The notes beneath the pieces were generated by a model. It did no database searches, was not told the origin of the DNA, and saw only the letters and a list, made by a program, of their open reading frames with translations. Of a stretch of 64,000 bases of DNA, positions 49,301-59,194 are shown piece by piece. Position 1 is the stretch's first letter, and every line of letters begins with the position of its first letter. The position numbers and the translations under genes were made by a program. The stretch comes from Atherix ibis (Eukaryota > Arthropoda > Insecta > Diptera > Athericidae). Where the stretch lies: positions 29,237,740 to 29,301,739 of the forward strand of contig OY282606.1 in NCBI GenBank assembly GCA_958298945.1, written 5' to 3'.

Positions 49301-52300
49301 TCTGATCGTCTTCAATTTTAAGTGAGCTTTTGTCAAGAATTTTTCTTTTCTATTTAATGTCATATCGTAATTTAAGCGTATTTATTATTTTTATTAATAT
49401 ATATTATTTTAAAAATATCTTAATAAAATTGAAAGAATTATTAGATATAATACTAATTTAAGCAAGACAACAATTTTATACTTTAAGGCCTGTTTTCACT
49501 ATGCAAACGGCTGGAGTGCATAGTTTTTTCCTTTTTAAATTTTAAATAAATATCGATAAAATGCTATAAAGTAAAAAGTACATCTAATAAAATAGTAATT
49601 ATTAAGATAAAGAATTTTTGAAAGTATAAAGAAAAGAGTGAAACTTTTTATAACGAGGGAAACTCATATAACGAACCAGCGGAACTTTAATCCGATCACG
49701 ATGAATATCACTATTGCGAATATAGAAAAGAGCATCGACAATTGTATGAAATATTTTTTATTGGAGGGTATCTACGGAAACCAATATAGGCTTACGGGCT
49801 AAATTCTAGTTCGTTAACCTACACTGGTTTTAGTAACATGTTGTATTAAATTACTTTGATGTCTATTGTGAATTTAGAACATGTATCTAGAAGTCGAACT
49901 AGTTAATGGTATCATCTATTTATTTATAGTCTATTAAGTTTTGTGTCAAGCGTTTATCTAACATCAGTTCTCTGTACCGATTTTAGTGTCATATGGTATT
50001 TTACTACCATTTAGATATACAGAAGGACTCTCTTTTCTCTATATGATAAACTAGTGCTGAAGGTATTAAGAGATTTTATTAGATACAATATAAGCCGTTT
50101 TATTTGGAAATGCAATAAAGAAGTAGTTAGGATAGATTGGAGCATCGGAACTATAAGGACTATAGAGGATATTGCCAAATTTGCTGCCTTACGGAACACC
50201 AGCAAATATTGGAATCATATTCGAGGGTTTGTTAGCACCATTTATTTGAAAATACTGGTTTCTAAGGAATGATTTCAGTATTACGTAATATGCTTACGAC
50301 TTTCCAGAATGAGCCCATATACCAGACTCCATCAAACGCTTGTCTTATGTTCAAAAATATACGGGGACAGTACTCTTTCCTTCTAAAGAGAATGCAATAA
50401 AATTGATAGTTCGATAATACTACTGAAAAATGAAGTTTTTGAAATGGAAAACGAATTAATAGCGGAGAAATTAAATTCGAAGATTCAAGTAAAACCAGAA
50501 ACTTATCCAGTTTATGCTTTGAAAAGTAATATTTTTTATATTGCATTTATTTCATTTGACAATTATACATAAAATGTAATATTATTTAAATATATGCTGC
50601 AAGAATTCTTGCAGGACTCAATTTTTCTAAGGCAATTTTTTTTAATGAGTTTAATAGTTGTCAATTCCGAAGTTGCCAATTTAATTAAACTCCTTCTCAA
50701 TAACAAAGCTCCTGGCTATGATCATCTTAAATATCCTTCAATAACTTTCTAAAAGAGCAATAGTCTTTCTCCATCCTTTGAACAATATATTTCTCAATTC
50801 TTGGGAAATTTTCCATTATAGAAATGATCCTTAAATCCAATAAATCAAAAAACCATCGCCCTACTACCCAAGATGCTCGAAAAAGTGATTTAAAATTTGA
50901 CCTTTTAAAAAAAAATGGAGTACTTAAAACGTAGTTGTAACCAATATTGATATAAAATTATCTTTGAAAAAATAAATGGCACTATTCGTTTATTGACTTA
51001 AATAAATTTTTTTTATATTTTTGCAATTTTTATGAAATTTTTTGAGTATTTTAAAACAGTCATTTAACATCCTTTTATAAATTTTTAAATAATTTTTATA
51101 CAACTTGGGTGAAAATGAATTATCTTATTAAAATTACTATTAAATCGAAAGTGTTTCAGTGGACATCAAAAAGAGAACGGATGAGTATAACAGTGGAGTA
51201 GAAAATTATTAATCTAAATTGAAAATTTAGCCGAACCACCTAAAAATGCCCACCAGAAACATGTGCTCTCTGAGTATGGTTGTCATTGGCCATACCCCTG
51301 CGGAACTTCACGTTGAAGGGAATTTTAATTTTATCCATATTTTAATTCATTCCCAACCTCCTTCCTACATCCAAGAATAGTTAGTAATTTTTTTCATACC
51401 ATAACAAAAGCACAGTTCATGATTTTCACTAACAACGTAACCGAATTTTAGTCGTGGAGTCATTAACAACAGAAGAACGCATTTTAGACATCTAAACTTA
51501 CTATGAAAACGGGGGTTCTGGAAAAATGGCGTTTCATCGCAAATCATTTTTAACATTGTAAAAAAGTCACTATTTGTCTTAGCTGGAATGACTGGGGCCA
51601 TTTTTCTTCGAAAATAATCGTAAATGGGCCATTATTTGGGGAAAAAAATTTATGCCAATTATCCAAGAATAATTCAAGAGCCTTAAACATTCAACAAGAT
51701 CCAATTTTATTGGATAAAGGGCATCAAAAATTTTGACATTCGTCATATTATTTTTTATAAATAATTCTAATAATTTCAAATTTCCTTTTCAATTAAAATT
51801 TCTGATGTTTGCTGTGCTTTTAAAAAATCACAACGGAATGCCAATCCTACATCTTTTTACTTGTCCATTAATCTGTAATTTCTTAAGTGCTTTAAAAAAA
51901 AGATGCTCTTAACTTTGCCTTACGTATATTTTGAATTTTTCTTTCGAATGTATAAAAATAAAATGCAAATTCTGTATTAAGATTTTTTTATATTAACATG
52001 ACTTACATTATTACAAAGAGTCCTCTCATATATTCGTGCATGTCGTCTACTAAATTCACAAAACATAATCCAACAGCGTCCAGACGTTGCACATAATTCT
52101 GTAAAAAAGAAATAATTAAAATTTTTCTCAAAAGAATTTCCTTTTCAAATATTTATCAAGAAAATGGAAATAATGAATTTTTATATGGTATAGTTAATTA
52201 GATACTTTTATACAACAAAAAAAAAAATGATTATTTTGAAATTTTCATTTTCTATTTAAAAGTAGCTTTTCATTTTATATTATATAAAAAAAATTATTTA

Positions 52301-52845
52301 TTTCAAACGATTATAATTATTTTTTTATTAATAATTATTCACACATACACTTTAAAATATGTTCGAAATGTTTTTAAAATAATTCTTTGACAATTTGTTA
52401 AAATATTTAGTAACAAAAGAAAAATATTGTAAACAAATTTTAAATTATTCATTCAATAACAATTTGCATAAATTTCACTTTTTAAGGATTTTGTGATGCC
52501 ATTACGGAAAATCTGATATAAATAAAATAAAAGCCTTTTTATAGAGAATTTTATATACAAGTTAAATAATTTAAAATATCGGCAGTGTTAGTTTTGAGAA
52601 AATAAAGTAAAAGAAAATAAAAATACTTTACACCATAGTAATAGTAATGGTGTATAGATACTTACCCCCAATTCCAAATATGTTGTATATATGGGATATG
52701 GTAGGGCAATAACCATGCCCGTAAGCCAAGATGCACAACAACAAACGAATGTTGGCAGACGACCCTTGAGAGGGTCACCAAGCCATCTCATCCGATCCCA
52801 GGCGATCAAAATATGTGAAATCATTGCAACATGAAGTGGGATGTC
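37304..52845 (-). CDS. rhodopsin-like (class A) GPCR, 3' five exons; orphan-type receptor, 5' end missing
   Basis: Plasma-membrane G-protein-coupled receptor. Exons on the minus strand: 52845-52666, 52098-52007, 47943-47818, 39529-39224 and 38318-37304; all have GT donors and AG acceptors, phases agree (0,2,2,2) and together give 572 residues plus stop. Residues 5-25 are TM3 ending AWDRMRW (DRY variant). TM4 is TFVCCCASWLTGMVIALPYP. ECL2 has the expected Cys (RLDAVGLCF). TM5 is YMRGLFVIMYCGPTTLLAYL. IL3 carries FAVMMFEHRADIRNRQR and a Ser/Thr-rich stretch. TM6 is MAATQVLCVCPLMILRLAK (CVCP rather than CWxP), and TM7 is LLFVWIAFLPTVIFPWIYA (FPWIY rather than NPxxY). A Ser/Asn-rich tail of about 337 residues includes LLERERSMDIQDMMERER. 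TM1-TM2 exons were not found; they may lie beyond the window. Ligand unknown. The AAG|GAC acceptor of the first exon shown is the least certain border. Confidence 0.85.
38319..39223. other. GPCR intron (last), AT-rich
   Basis: No transposon motif recognised; includes a short palindrome ATTTTATGTTATAAAATTTTTTATAACATAAAAT near 38886, which I note only as an AT-rich hairpin. Confidence 0.45.
39850..40720 (-). pseudogene. mariner transposase relic in a GPCR intron (third MLE lineage)
   Basis: Same strand as the host gene. In order, the minus strand reads an N-terminal helix-turn-helix (INKMHDFD, then MSLYKIGDIVNISKERV), the central AGEVMATVFF and YLETDKTI segments, a LLDQLNNTIKKK-like helix, and the C-terminus EFYHWVKFIELEEEDYVEK. 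These are the hallmarks of a mariner-like element distinct from the two other mariner lineages here. Catalytic Asp motifs are not readable. Confidence 0.6.
40800..42377. other. GPCR intron, mostly featureless
   Basis: At 41210-41240, GGATCGTGGGTTCGGATGG resembles a tRNA T-arm/B-box and could be a decayed SINE head, but no A box or anticodon arm is convincing. The rest is AT-rich and uninformative. Confidence 0.3.
42378..42838. repeat. three tandem copies of a 150-175-bp unit
   Basis: Units begin AGAGACCCAGTAACCG (42378), AGAGACGCAGTGACCG (42551) and AGAGACCCAGGGAC (42704). Each contains CTCAAATAATTAGTGTAGACT and ends TTGAACTTTTTA. The third unit is shorter. The last unit runs into the rosa-like fragment that follows. 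Confidence 0.85.
42839..43200 (-). pseudogene. rosa-like transposase N-terminal fragment
   Basis: Minus strand, in two frames, reads FRKLGRKNLPSYFPVYRIFDN, then NLAAVCERYDESSETTIRHI, SEQLNLSQTVVLNIFHKDL: the paired helix-turn-helix region upstream of the catalytic domain. It ends just before the tandem array at 42378-42838. Confidence 0.6.
43600..45070 (+). repeat. dispersed large non-coding repeat, copy E3
   Basis: Matches E1 in opposite orientation over most of its length (CCATGAAAGTGGTAGCATACC at 43963; GCGTACGTAAAGTGTGTATAA at 44386; GAACCGCTTCAATCGCATAC at 44764) and E2 at 45000-45050. Contains TCTATAATCTAAGATTAG at 44892, the family's end motif, internally. It lies in a GPCR intron. 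Confidence 0.6.
45077..45361 (+). pseudogene. mariner transposase C-terminal fragment M5
   Basis: An open frame at 45083-45307 reads KKPLRGTRFNSPEEVMEKSQ, then EALMDIPKTEYKKCFEDWIK and RWHKCVNVDGDYFKGD, the intact C-terminal 70 residues of a mariner transposase. It is followed 50 bp later by TTCCGGTAACTTTTTGATC, a plausible right terminal repeat. The N-terminal three quarters are absent. Good conservation suggests it is younger than the other relics. Its lineage differs from M1-M4. Confidence 0.75.
45933..46507 (+). mobile_element. tRNA-derived SINE (tRNA-Val-like head) with perfect target duplication
   Basis: The head has an RNA polymerase III A box (TGGTGCAATGG, 45943) and a perfect B box (GGTTCGATTCC, about 45988). 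The anticodon arm ACCGA-CTCACAC-TCGGT pairs fully, with loop CTCACAC giving anticodon CAC (Val). The body holds repeated GACCGTACCTCAGGCAAAAA units and a GCAGAAGCAGA(T/C)GGAAGAGA segment seen twice. The 3' end is AT-rich, ending ATAAATATATATAT. A 12-bp duplication TATGTTGGTACT flanks it exactly (45921-45932 and 46508-46519), and mariner M3 (36315-36330, reverse complement) shows the uninterrupted target. The open frame across it is accidental. Confidence 0.92.
46520..47226 (+). pseudogene. DD34D mariner transposase without its second catalytic Asp
   Basis: The long frame reads QLIFDQKQHRMNIAKELLDF, then RVITGDESWVYDYDVETKGQ (first Asp), NVKILLNVFFDCRDVVHHEF, and KNWLL joined directly to AFLAKNNTLIMPQPPYSPDL, APCDFFLFPKLKKPMKGRLY (third Asp). 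The HHDNAPAHASLLVRE segment present in M2 is deleted in frame, removing the second Asp. The N-terminal DNA-binding domain is also deleted just before DQKQHR. A TGA replaces the Trp of KKRWHK (47161-47163), and the natural stop is at 47224-47226. It cannot be active. Confidence 0.9.
48013..48052. repeat. AT and AAT microsatellite
   Basis: A-run, then (TA)n, then (AAT)n, about 40 bp, in a GPCR intron. Confidence 0.8.
48053..49989. other. GPCR intron, featureless
   Basis: AT-rich; no readable exon or transposon motif recognised on either strand. Confidence 0.4.
49990..50560 (-). pseudogene. Jockey-like reverse transcriptase fragment
   Basis: Minus strand reads FLNIRQAFDGVWYMGSFWKV, the reverse transcriptase motif A region, where the first Asp of F(L)D is Asn. 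It is followed by VSILRNTEIIP, then a stop and QTLEYDSNICW-type sequence. Truncated and broken by stops and frameshifts. Confidence 0.6.
50650..50900 (+). pseudogene. Jockey-like reverse transcriptase N-terminal fragment
   Basis: Plus strand reads NSEVANLIKLLLNNKAPGYD, HLKYPSITF, then after a stop SLNPINQKTIALLPKMLEKV: the KAPGYD and PISLLP/SK region preceding the catalytic motifs. Opposite orientation to the fragment just upstream. Confidence 0.6.
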
Positions 52846-52860
52846 CTTATCGTTGCCATA

Positions 52861-52894
52861 TGAAAATATAATAATAATAATAATATTATAGCAT
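52861..52894. repeat. (AAT)n microsatellite beside a GPCR exon
   Basis: ATAATAATAATAATAATATTATAG, 15 bp upstream (in gene direction) of the TM3 exon. It lies where the polypyrimidine tract of that exon's acceptor would be, so the acceptor context is unusual. Confidence 0.75.
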
Positions 52895-53337
52895 TTTAAT
52901 TTTATAGAACAATCCAATAGTTTGAATAGACACAATAGTGGTTGGGTCAGAATCCTTTTCTGGCTTGGACAATATTGAATAAATTTGAAAATAATTCCTA
53001 GAAGAAATCCTATTCATATGTACGAAAGTATAAAATATAACAAAAACTACCTAGATAAGATAAGAGGCTAGGCCGACCCAAAAGGTTACTCCTTTGAGAT
53101 GGAAGAATAGCAAATAATAATAAATTTCCTCTCAAAGATTTACATACATACTCGTATGTTCAAAATGATTATATTATAATATAGAAAGGATGTATCTGAA
53201 GTTTTCAATTGATATAAGTGTGCTTCCTAAAAGGTATTTTTATTCTTAAATAATAGTCAGGATGAAAAGGGACATATTTTTGTAGTTCTACGATCAGAAT
53301 TAAAATAAATGAGGGTAAAATAAATAAAAAGTCCAAA

Positions 53338-53688
53338 TTATCCTTGTACGGTTCAATTAATGTAACCAAATTCATTATTATATGAGTGTGCAAAATTTAT
53401 ATATATGATTGCTCATTTGTGCTGTTCACAGTGAATAAATTTTCGAGAGAATACCTGTATATAAATCAATCATAAAAATCTGCTTGTTACTTAGTTGTAA
53501 GTAGTTATAGATATTAATAAAAAAATTAAAAAAAAATGTTAAAGAATAATTCGAAGGTGTACTCCGAAATTTCTAAACTCTCGAAAATCTATTCACTGTG
53601 AACAACATAAACGAGCAATCATATAAATTTAATTAAACACTCGTAAAATAATAAATTTGATTAGATTAATGGAACCATATAAGGATAA
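53338..53688. mobile_element. 351-bp fold-back MITE
   Basis: Arms 53338-53450 and 53577-53688 are imperfect reverse complements (about 85%), sharing TTATCCTTGTACGG / CCATATAAGGATAA at the ends and TATGATTGCTCAT and TGTTCACAGTGAATA inside. The 125-bp centre is AT-rich. No coding content; the minus-strand frame 53205-53393 is partly its shadow. Confidence 0.8.
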
Positions 53689-53739
53689 TGTCCTCTAGAA
53701 TAGGATAATATTATTTTATAACTTTAAAAAATTTCTCGG

Positions 53740-54560
53740 TCATCGCCGTTTCAAACGTCGATGATGGGTGTATAATGGAAGGGTGGGAGTGAACAGTTCT
53801 GTTCCTAAAGGATTAGGATGGTATAGAATAGATGCTAATGGAATTTTTTTTATATCGAGGGATGCACAGTCCATCCTTTTAGGTCACGGTGGATAACACT
53901 GTTTCGTCATGATAGATAACCGTGTTTTGTACATAAAATGGAGCATTGACAATTTTTCGAAGGACTCGGGATTGGACCGTTTGAACTGAAAGAGAATTGG
54001 ACTTCTTAGTCGAACCCCTAAGTTCGAGTCCATATGTGCAAATTGGTTTCAGTACCGGATTGTATAGTCATAGTTGAGTTTTTATTGTCAGCTTTGACCT
54101 ACTATCTAGTATAGTCCGTTCAGATCACTTCTTCTACTTTTCGTGTAACGGTTCCAGGTTGCTTCTACTTTTCGTGTAACGCACGCTCGCTTTTTGTAGA
54201 ATATTACTGATATTTAGGGTTATATCAGGGATCTGTTCTCGAAAGAGTGTAAAAAATTATCAGCGGATTTTTGCCCATTCACCCCTACTATCCACCTTTT
54301 GAACTAGGTTTCTAAGGAGTAAATATTGTTCTGTAGGATATTGATAGCTATGAAAGGATCTTTGTGATGTGTAAGATAGGCGGTATTATCAGCATATATT
54401 GCATCAAGGACATCACTATGACAAGGAATGTTATGGTTATAAATATTGTAAAGTATTGGAAGTAGGATACTTCCCTGAGGGACACCGGCGCTATTAGGAT
54501 AAATGTCAGAAAACTTAATATTTTCAGCTTCCTGATTAATATCGATCTGAGACCTATAGA
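53740..54560 (-). pseudogene. Jockey-like reverse transcriptase fragment
   Basis: Minus strand reads SQIDINQEAENIKFSDIYPN, then SAGVPQGSILLPILYNIYNH and DAIYADNTAYLTHHKDPFIA. The catalytic YADD is YADN here. Same family as 26030-26360 (shared AENI and downstream sequence at 53740-53880). Downstream sequence is decayed. Confidence 0.75.
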
Positions 54561-54639
54561 AATATATATATATAGGGGTGCTTGGCGTTATAATCTAAAA
54601 AAATAATTATCATACTAACTGAATGCTTTGGAAAGTAAA

Positions 54640-55640
54640 GTTTAATTTCAATTTGACATTAGTAAAATTTTATCAAAATTTTTTTGCATACATTTTTCCA
54701 TCATAAATAAAATATAAAATAGGATGTTAGTATTAAAATGCCCTAAAATTTGAAAATTTCTTATGGAAAAAAGATTTTTTTACGTAGTATTATAAGAAAA
54801 AGTTCAACTCCGTCAAATTGCACAATCTTACACAGTGTGTTCCACCGAACTTTATATTTAAATCATACAACATGCAGCACCATCTATTGAATTTGCAGCG
54901 TCATCTCTATAAAAAGATACATTCATCCTCTTTCAAACGCACCTAAATTCATGTAAATGTCGGATAACAGATGAAAGTTACAGCCATTTATAGGAATGTT
55001 CTTCAGCACCTCGGTTACGTCTGCTTGAATGGCTGGGATATCATCATAAAATGCTCCTTTCATCTTGGTTTTCAGTTTTGGAAATAGAAAATAGTCACAT
55101 GATGATAGATCAGGCAAATACGGAGGGTGGTTGATGAGAGAAATCAATTGACCATCACGAAATGATACCTTCGCGTAATCAAGTCAAAATTTGGCATTTT
55201 ATTTAGCTTGTGGTAATATCTTATTAAACCCATATTTTGTTTAGGTTAAAATCTTTAAGTTCAAATCAAAAACTATTACTTATCATACGACCATAGTGCT
55301 CAGAGTTGATGGTAATAGCGTTCCCTTTCTCATTTTCAAATAACTACGGGCCAATGATACCTTCAGACTAAAATGCACGCTGGATGGTTAGTTATCATGC
55401 GTGGCATCTCCACAGTCACTTGTGGTTTTTTAGAGCCCTATATAAATAAATTTTGTATAATGACTTTTCTATTTATTGACATATCTACCGAAAAGGAAAT
55501 GTGGTTACAATAGAACTTTGTAAGCTAACAGTTAAAATAAGCTAATGAACTGTTACCTTATTTGATATATTTCATAAACAATTGCCAAATAACAGAACTG
55601 TTCTTTAAAAACTATTAAATGGATAACTATCATGTAGCCT
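54640..55640 (-). mobile_element. rosa-like relic split by a mariner fragment
   Basis: Left part (54720-54837) carries GTCAAATTGCACAATC, the third-Asp region; right part (55180-55640) carries TGCTCAGAGTTGATGGTAAT and CTACGGGCCAATGATACC, the ENxxGxTV...SE region, and a terminus near ATTAAATGGATAACTATC. The two parts are interrupted by 54838-55175. Confidence 0.6.
54838..55175 (-). pseudogene. mariner transposase C-terminal fragment nested in a rosa-like relic
   Basis: Minus frame reads HPPYLPDLSSCDYFLFPKLK, TKMKGAFYDDIPAIQADVTE, VLKNIPINGCNFH. The PDLSSCDYF motif contains the third catalytic Asp. This is a fourth mariner lineage in the window. The left end begins ACAGTGTGTTCCACCGAAC; only the C-terminal quarter remains. 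Confidence 0.75.
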
Positions 55641-55859
55641 GATGCCAAATTTTATTCTAATAGGCATGTCGCTTAAGCCCCTGAGTTAATTATTCTTTTC
55701 AAAAGTGAATATTAACCTCCTTAATGAGAATTCGATTAGAAACTGATTCTGCTGATGTTCAATTCTTGAGAATGAAAACGTGTTCATGTTCCTGGATTCT
55801 CATCGATACAGTCACTGATAAGTGCAATGTTTTTAGTCGACTGCATAGAACAAGGATGC

Positions 55860-56215
55860 AGTCTTCGAATGGTGGATCCAGAAATTGAAATGTGAATACA
55901 GAGAATTCCATGAATTCTTCGAATAGTCTCCACAAAACTTTCGGGAAATTCATAATGTCTTTTAACAATAAAAATTCATTATGCTTGTATGCAGCGATCC
56001 ATTTTTAATAATCTCAATGACAGCAGATGACACATGTCAAATATTAGTGTTGCCAAATAAAATATAAAAATAAAATGGACGAAAATTTAAATCATGCGTA
56101 TACGATGGACCACCTTTTATTTATTTATTTATATCATTATATATATGCATATATAATACACTTAGTTTTTATTATATTTAAAATAGATTTTAATAAATCT
56201 ATTCTAAGGATTACG
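55860..56215. repeat. direct duplication, copy 1
   Basis: Nearly identical to 56433-56788 (TCCAGAAATTGAAATGTGAA; ACGATGGACCACCTTTTATT), offset about 573 bp. No coding content is evident. Confidence 0.85.
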
Positions 56216-56339
56216 AAATTTTTAACAATGTGCAATGATTAATGTTGACAGATGTCAAACTCACAAAAAAAGTATGGCGTGCCCATGGCAGCTTAATACG
56301 CTCACTCACGCCATCTATGACCAAACAGATTTAAGCTTA

Positions 56340-56432
56340 TACCTATGGTAGTATGGTTTTTATTGTCAGTTTTGACCTACTATCTAGTAGAGTCCGTTTG
56401 GATTACTTCTTCTACTTTTCGTGTAACGGTTC
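56340..56432. repeat. segment shared with 54075-54180
   Basis: TTTTGACCTACTATCTAGTA and CTTCTTCTACTTTTCGTGTAACG occur both here and at 54090-54160, linking this duplicated block to the Jockey-like relic area. Confidence 0.7.
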
Positions 56433-56788
56433 CAGTCTTCGAATAATGGATCCAGAAATTGAAATTTGAATACAGAGAATTCCATGAATTCTTCGAATAG
56501 TCTCCACAAAACTTTCGGTAAATTCACAATGTCTTTTAACAATAAAAATTCATTATGCTTGTATGCAGCGATCCATTTATAATAATCTCAATGACAGCAG
56601 ATGACACATGTCAAATATTAAAGTTGCCAAATAAAATATAAAAATAAAATGGAGGAAAATTTAAATCCTGCGTATACGATGGACCACCTTTTATTTATTT
56701 ATTTATGTCATTATATGTATGCATCTATAATAAACTTGGTTTTTATTACATTTAAAATAGATTTTAATAAATCTATTCTAAGGATTAC
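56433..56788. repeat. direct duplication, copy 2
   Basis: Second copy of 55860-56215. Differences are mostly single bases, so this is a recent segmental duplication relative to the transposon relics. The open frame 56649-56879 has no support as a gene. Confidence 0.85.
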
Positions 56789-56789
56789 T

Positions 56790-58254
56790 TTTCATGCAAG
56801 CATACAGAATATTTTTATAAAAAACACCATTTTAATATTCAATATTATAGTAATTCGAGAATATTTTATATATGTGTAAATAGAGAAAATTATAGTAGAG
56901 AACTTTTCTAGAAAAATATTTATTTAGTTTCTAGAAAAATCTTTTATTTAGCAAGGCAAAAACAAGTAGATTTCTTCCTATTAAAAATGTCTATTGAAAT
57001 ATTCAGTTTTAGGAATATTAAAGATAAATCTTTTACCTTCCAAATATCTAACAAGTTAAATAAATATATAGTGTAAATTTGTTTTAAGCAATCTGCCATA
57101 TTTCGCACGTACACATACTATTAGTATTGCATAAAATTTGTATGAAATGAGAGAAGCTGGCTAAAGGAGGAAAACTATTTTGTTCAATAGCGAAACCATG
57201 TTTGTACATTCAATATAAAATCAATTTTATATGTATTTTTCCTAGAATAAATCTGGAAAAATGTTTTTATGGTAGTATAGATAACTGTTAATCAACAATA
57301 TCTATTTCAAAATTGAAATTTATATGGTAGATATTTATATGATGTTCTTCCTTGATTTATTCTATTTATCTTTCTGATTGCCTCGAAGCGGTTGTATTAT
57401 TATTATTCAACTAACATATTTGGTATTGTTTTCTTTAAATAATAAATTTCTTAAATATTCAATGAATCGAATACGTATAATTTAATTAAACTTAAGCAAT
57501 TTTATATCGATTGTATAGAAACTTTTACTTTTGTATTTATTAATAAAATTCGCAATTATAAAGAGATTATTTTATATAAGCTTTTTACAAAAAAAATAAT
57601 TTTTTTTTAAAAAGTATATTCTTCTTTAGGTGATTTTTAAAAATTATAATATAATCATAAATAGTCGCAGCCAGTGGAGACCATTCGGAGCCCATTGAGT
57701 ACATTCTTATCTTAACATCCTTCGGCAGATATTTACATCAGTTCCTGACATGCCGCACCTAAGAAACAAATCACAGATAATAGCTTCAGACATCCGTAGA
57801 CATACAGCCTGAAGAACTATAAAAAGGTTTCTTTTAAAATATCAGGCAACCATTGTTCAAGCAATATATTAAACAAGAACTGAATAGGAAAAGCTGTCAA
57901 AATGTTGAAGTCATATTTTAATATACTTCAATAATAGTAGAATGTCAGGAGTATCTTACCGGGGAGTAATTAATTATTGGTCACAAGTCAAGTAATTATT
58001 GTCGTAACAAAATAAATCGTCGATAATTTTTAGGATCAATATTATACGATTAGCATAGCGATAAATGGAAAATAAAGTATATTTTTTAGATTATCTCTTT
58101 CTATTTTGAAGAAAATTATTTCAATACAAATTATTTATTAAATTGTAGCAGAAGACATATTCATTTTTATTATTTCAGATAATAATTAATACAATTTATA
58201 AAGATGCCATTAGATGATCAAAAGTATTATGTTATTTAACGTGACTTATCTGTC
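56790..58254. other. intergenic, nothing firm
   Basis: AT-rich. A less AT-rich patch at 57660-57850 (GCAGCCAGTGGAGACCATTC) may be a transposon fragment but I cannot assign it. Confidence 0.35.
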
Positions 58255-59194
58255 GTTAAACATAAAACTACGAGTCACCTATGTGTACAACCACAGGTGA
58301 CCAAATTCAAAACCACACGTAGACACAGAGCGTCCATCTGCCATTCACACTCTCATCCCATCGACATTACCATAGTTCAAATATTCTGTTCAGGACCAGT
58401 ACACGCCGCTGGCGTGGACTAAGATGTTGAACCTCTTAATTCGTAACCAAGCAACCAGCAAGCAGGATGCCCCACCGTATAATGTGACCCCATACACACG
58501 ACGCATACATAGTACACGGTATAAATACACCGTTTTACAGGAGTTTCACCACTCTGGATCGAAGTCCCCACTTCTTGCGGAATACTTGCACCAGCATGCC
58601 AACTGAGCCGGGCACTCGTCCCCACAAATGTAGTAAGTGAGGCCAAGAGTTCCCCTTTCCACCAACCTTTACTACAAGATAAAGCACCTCCCGCGCATAT
58701 TGGACCATGACCACCGCCAAAAAGCCCCCCAACAACATACATACAGTCTTCCTCCCATTCTATTACCCCATTAACAAAATGAAGTTCTCCCCCAATCACA
58801 AGCAGAAGATCATTCGCATATGCGATTACACCGTAATCGATCTCCTCTAACTGAAACAAGAGACCGTTCATCATCATATTCCACAGATTCCTGCAGGCAC
58901 TTATCTGGCAAACAACCCTCCCATTGTTCCCGCACACGTTCGTATACATTTCTGCACATGAAACCTCCTCAAGCCGCTCAATGATGCGATCCCATCGCAG
59001 TCAATTGAAGGCACTACGAAATTCTACAAACACACCACATACATACGTACTCTCACTCGTCAACATACCGTCTTACACACATCCAAGCGTACTCAGTTGA
59101 TTTACCTTTCGTTAATCCATAATGAGAGCCTGATACATTGAAGTCTGCCAACTTCACACTCAGCCGGCGTACCATCATCCGCTCGAGGATAATA
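58255..59194 (-). pseudogene. R1-like non-LTR reverse transcriptase fragment
   Basis: GC-richer than its surroundings. Minus strand in order: ERMMVRRLSVKLADFNVSGS, HYGLTKGKSTEYAWMCVRRY, a motif A equivalent GVFVEFRSAFN (both acidic/positions altered from VDFxxAFD), WNMMMNGLLFQLEEIDYGVI and AYANDLLLVIGG (catalytic YADD reads YAND). The layout GF.KG(R/K)STE ... NLMMDxLL ... AYADDLL is typical of R1/TRAS-type elements. Several frameshifts; inactive. Its upstream end is cut exactly where a TIR element begins at 59195. Confidence 0.75.

Noticed and set aside
51365..51779. Two overlapping minus-strand frames in a GPCR intron
   Set aside because: No recognisable domain; several frames with equal openness. 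Left unassigned.
53205..53393. Minus-strand frame with a hydrophobic stretch as a missing TM exon of the GPCR
   Set aside because: It overlaps the fold-back MITE arm, has no phase-compatible donor, and lacks TM1/TM2 motifs such as GN..V or LAxxD.
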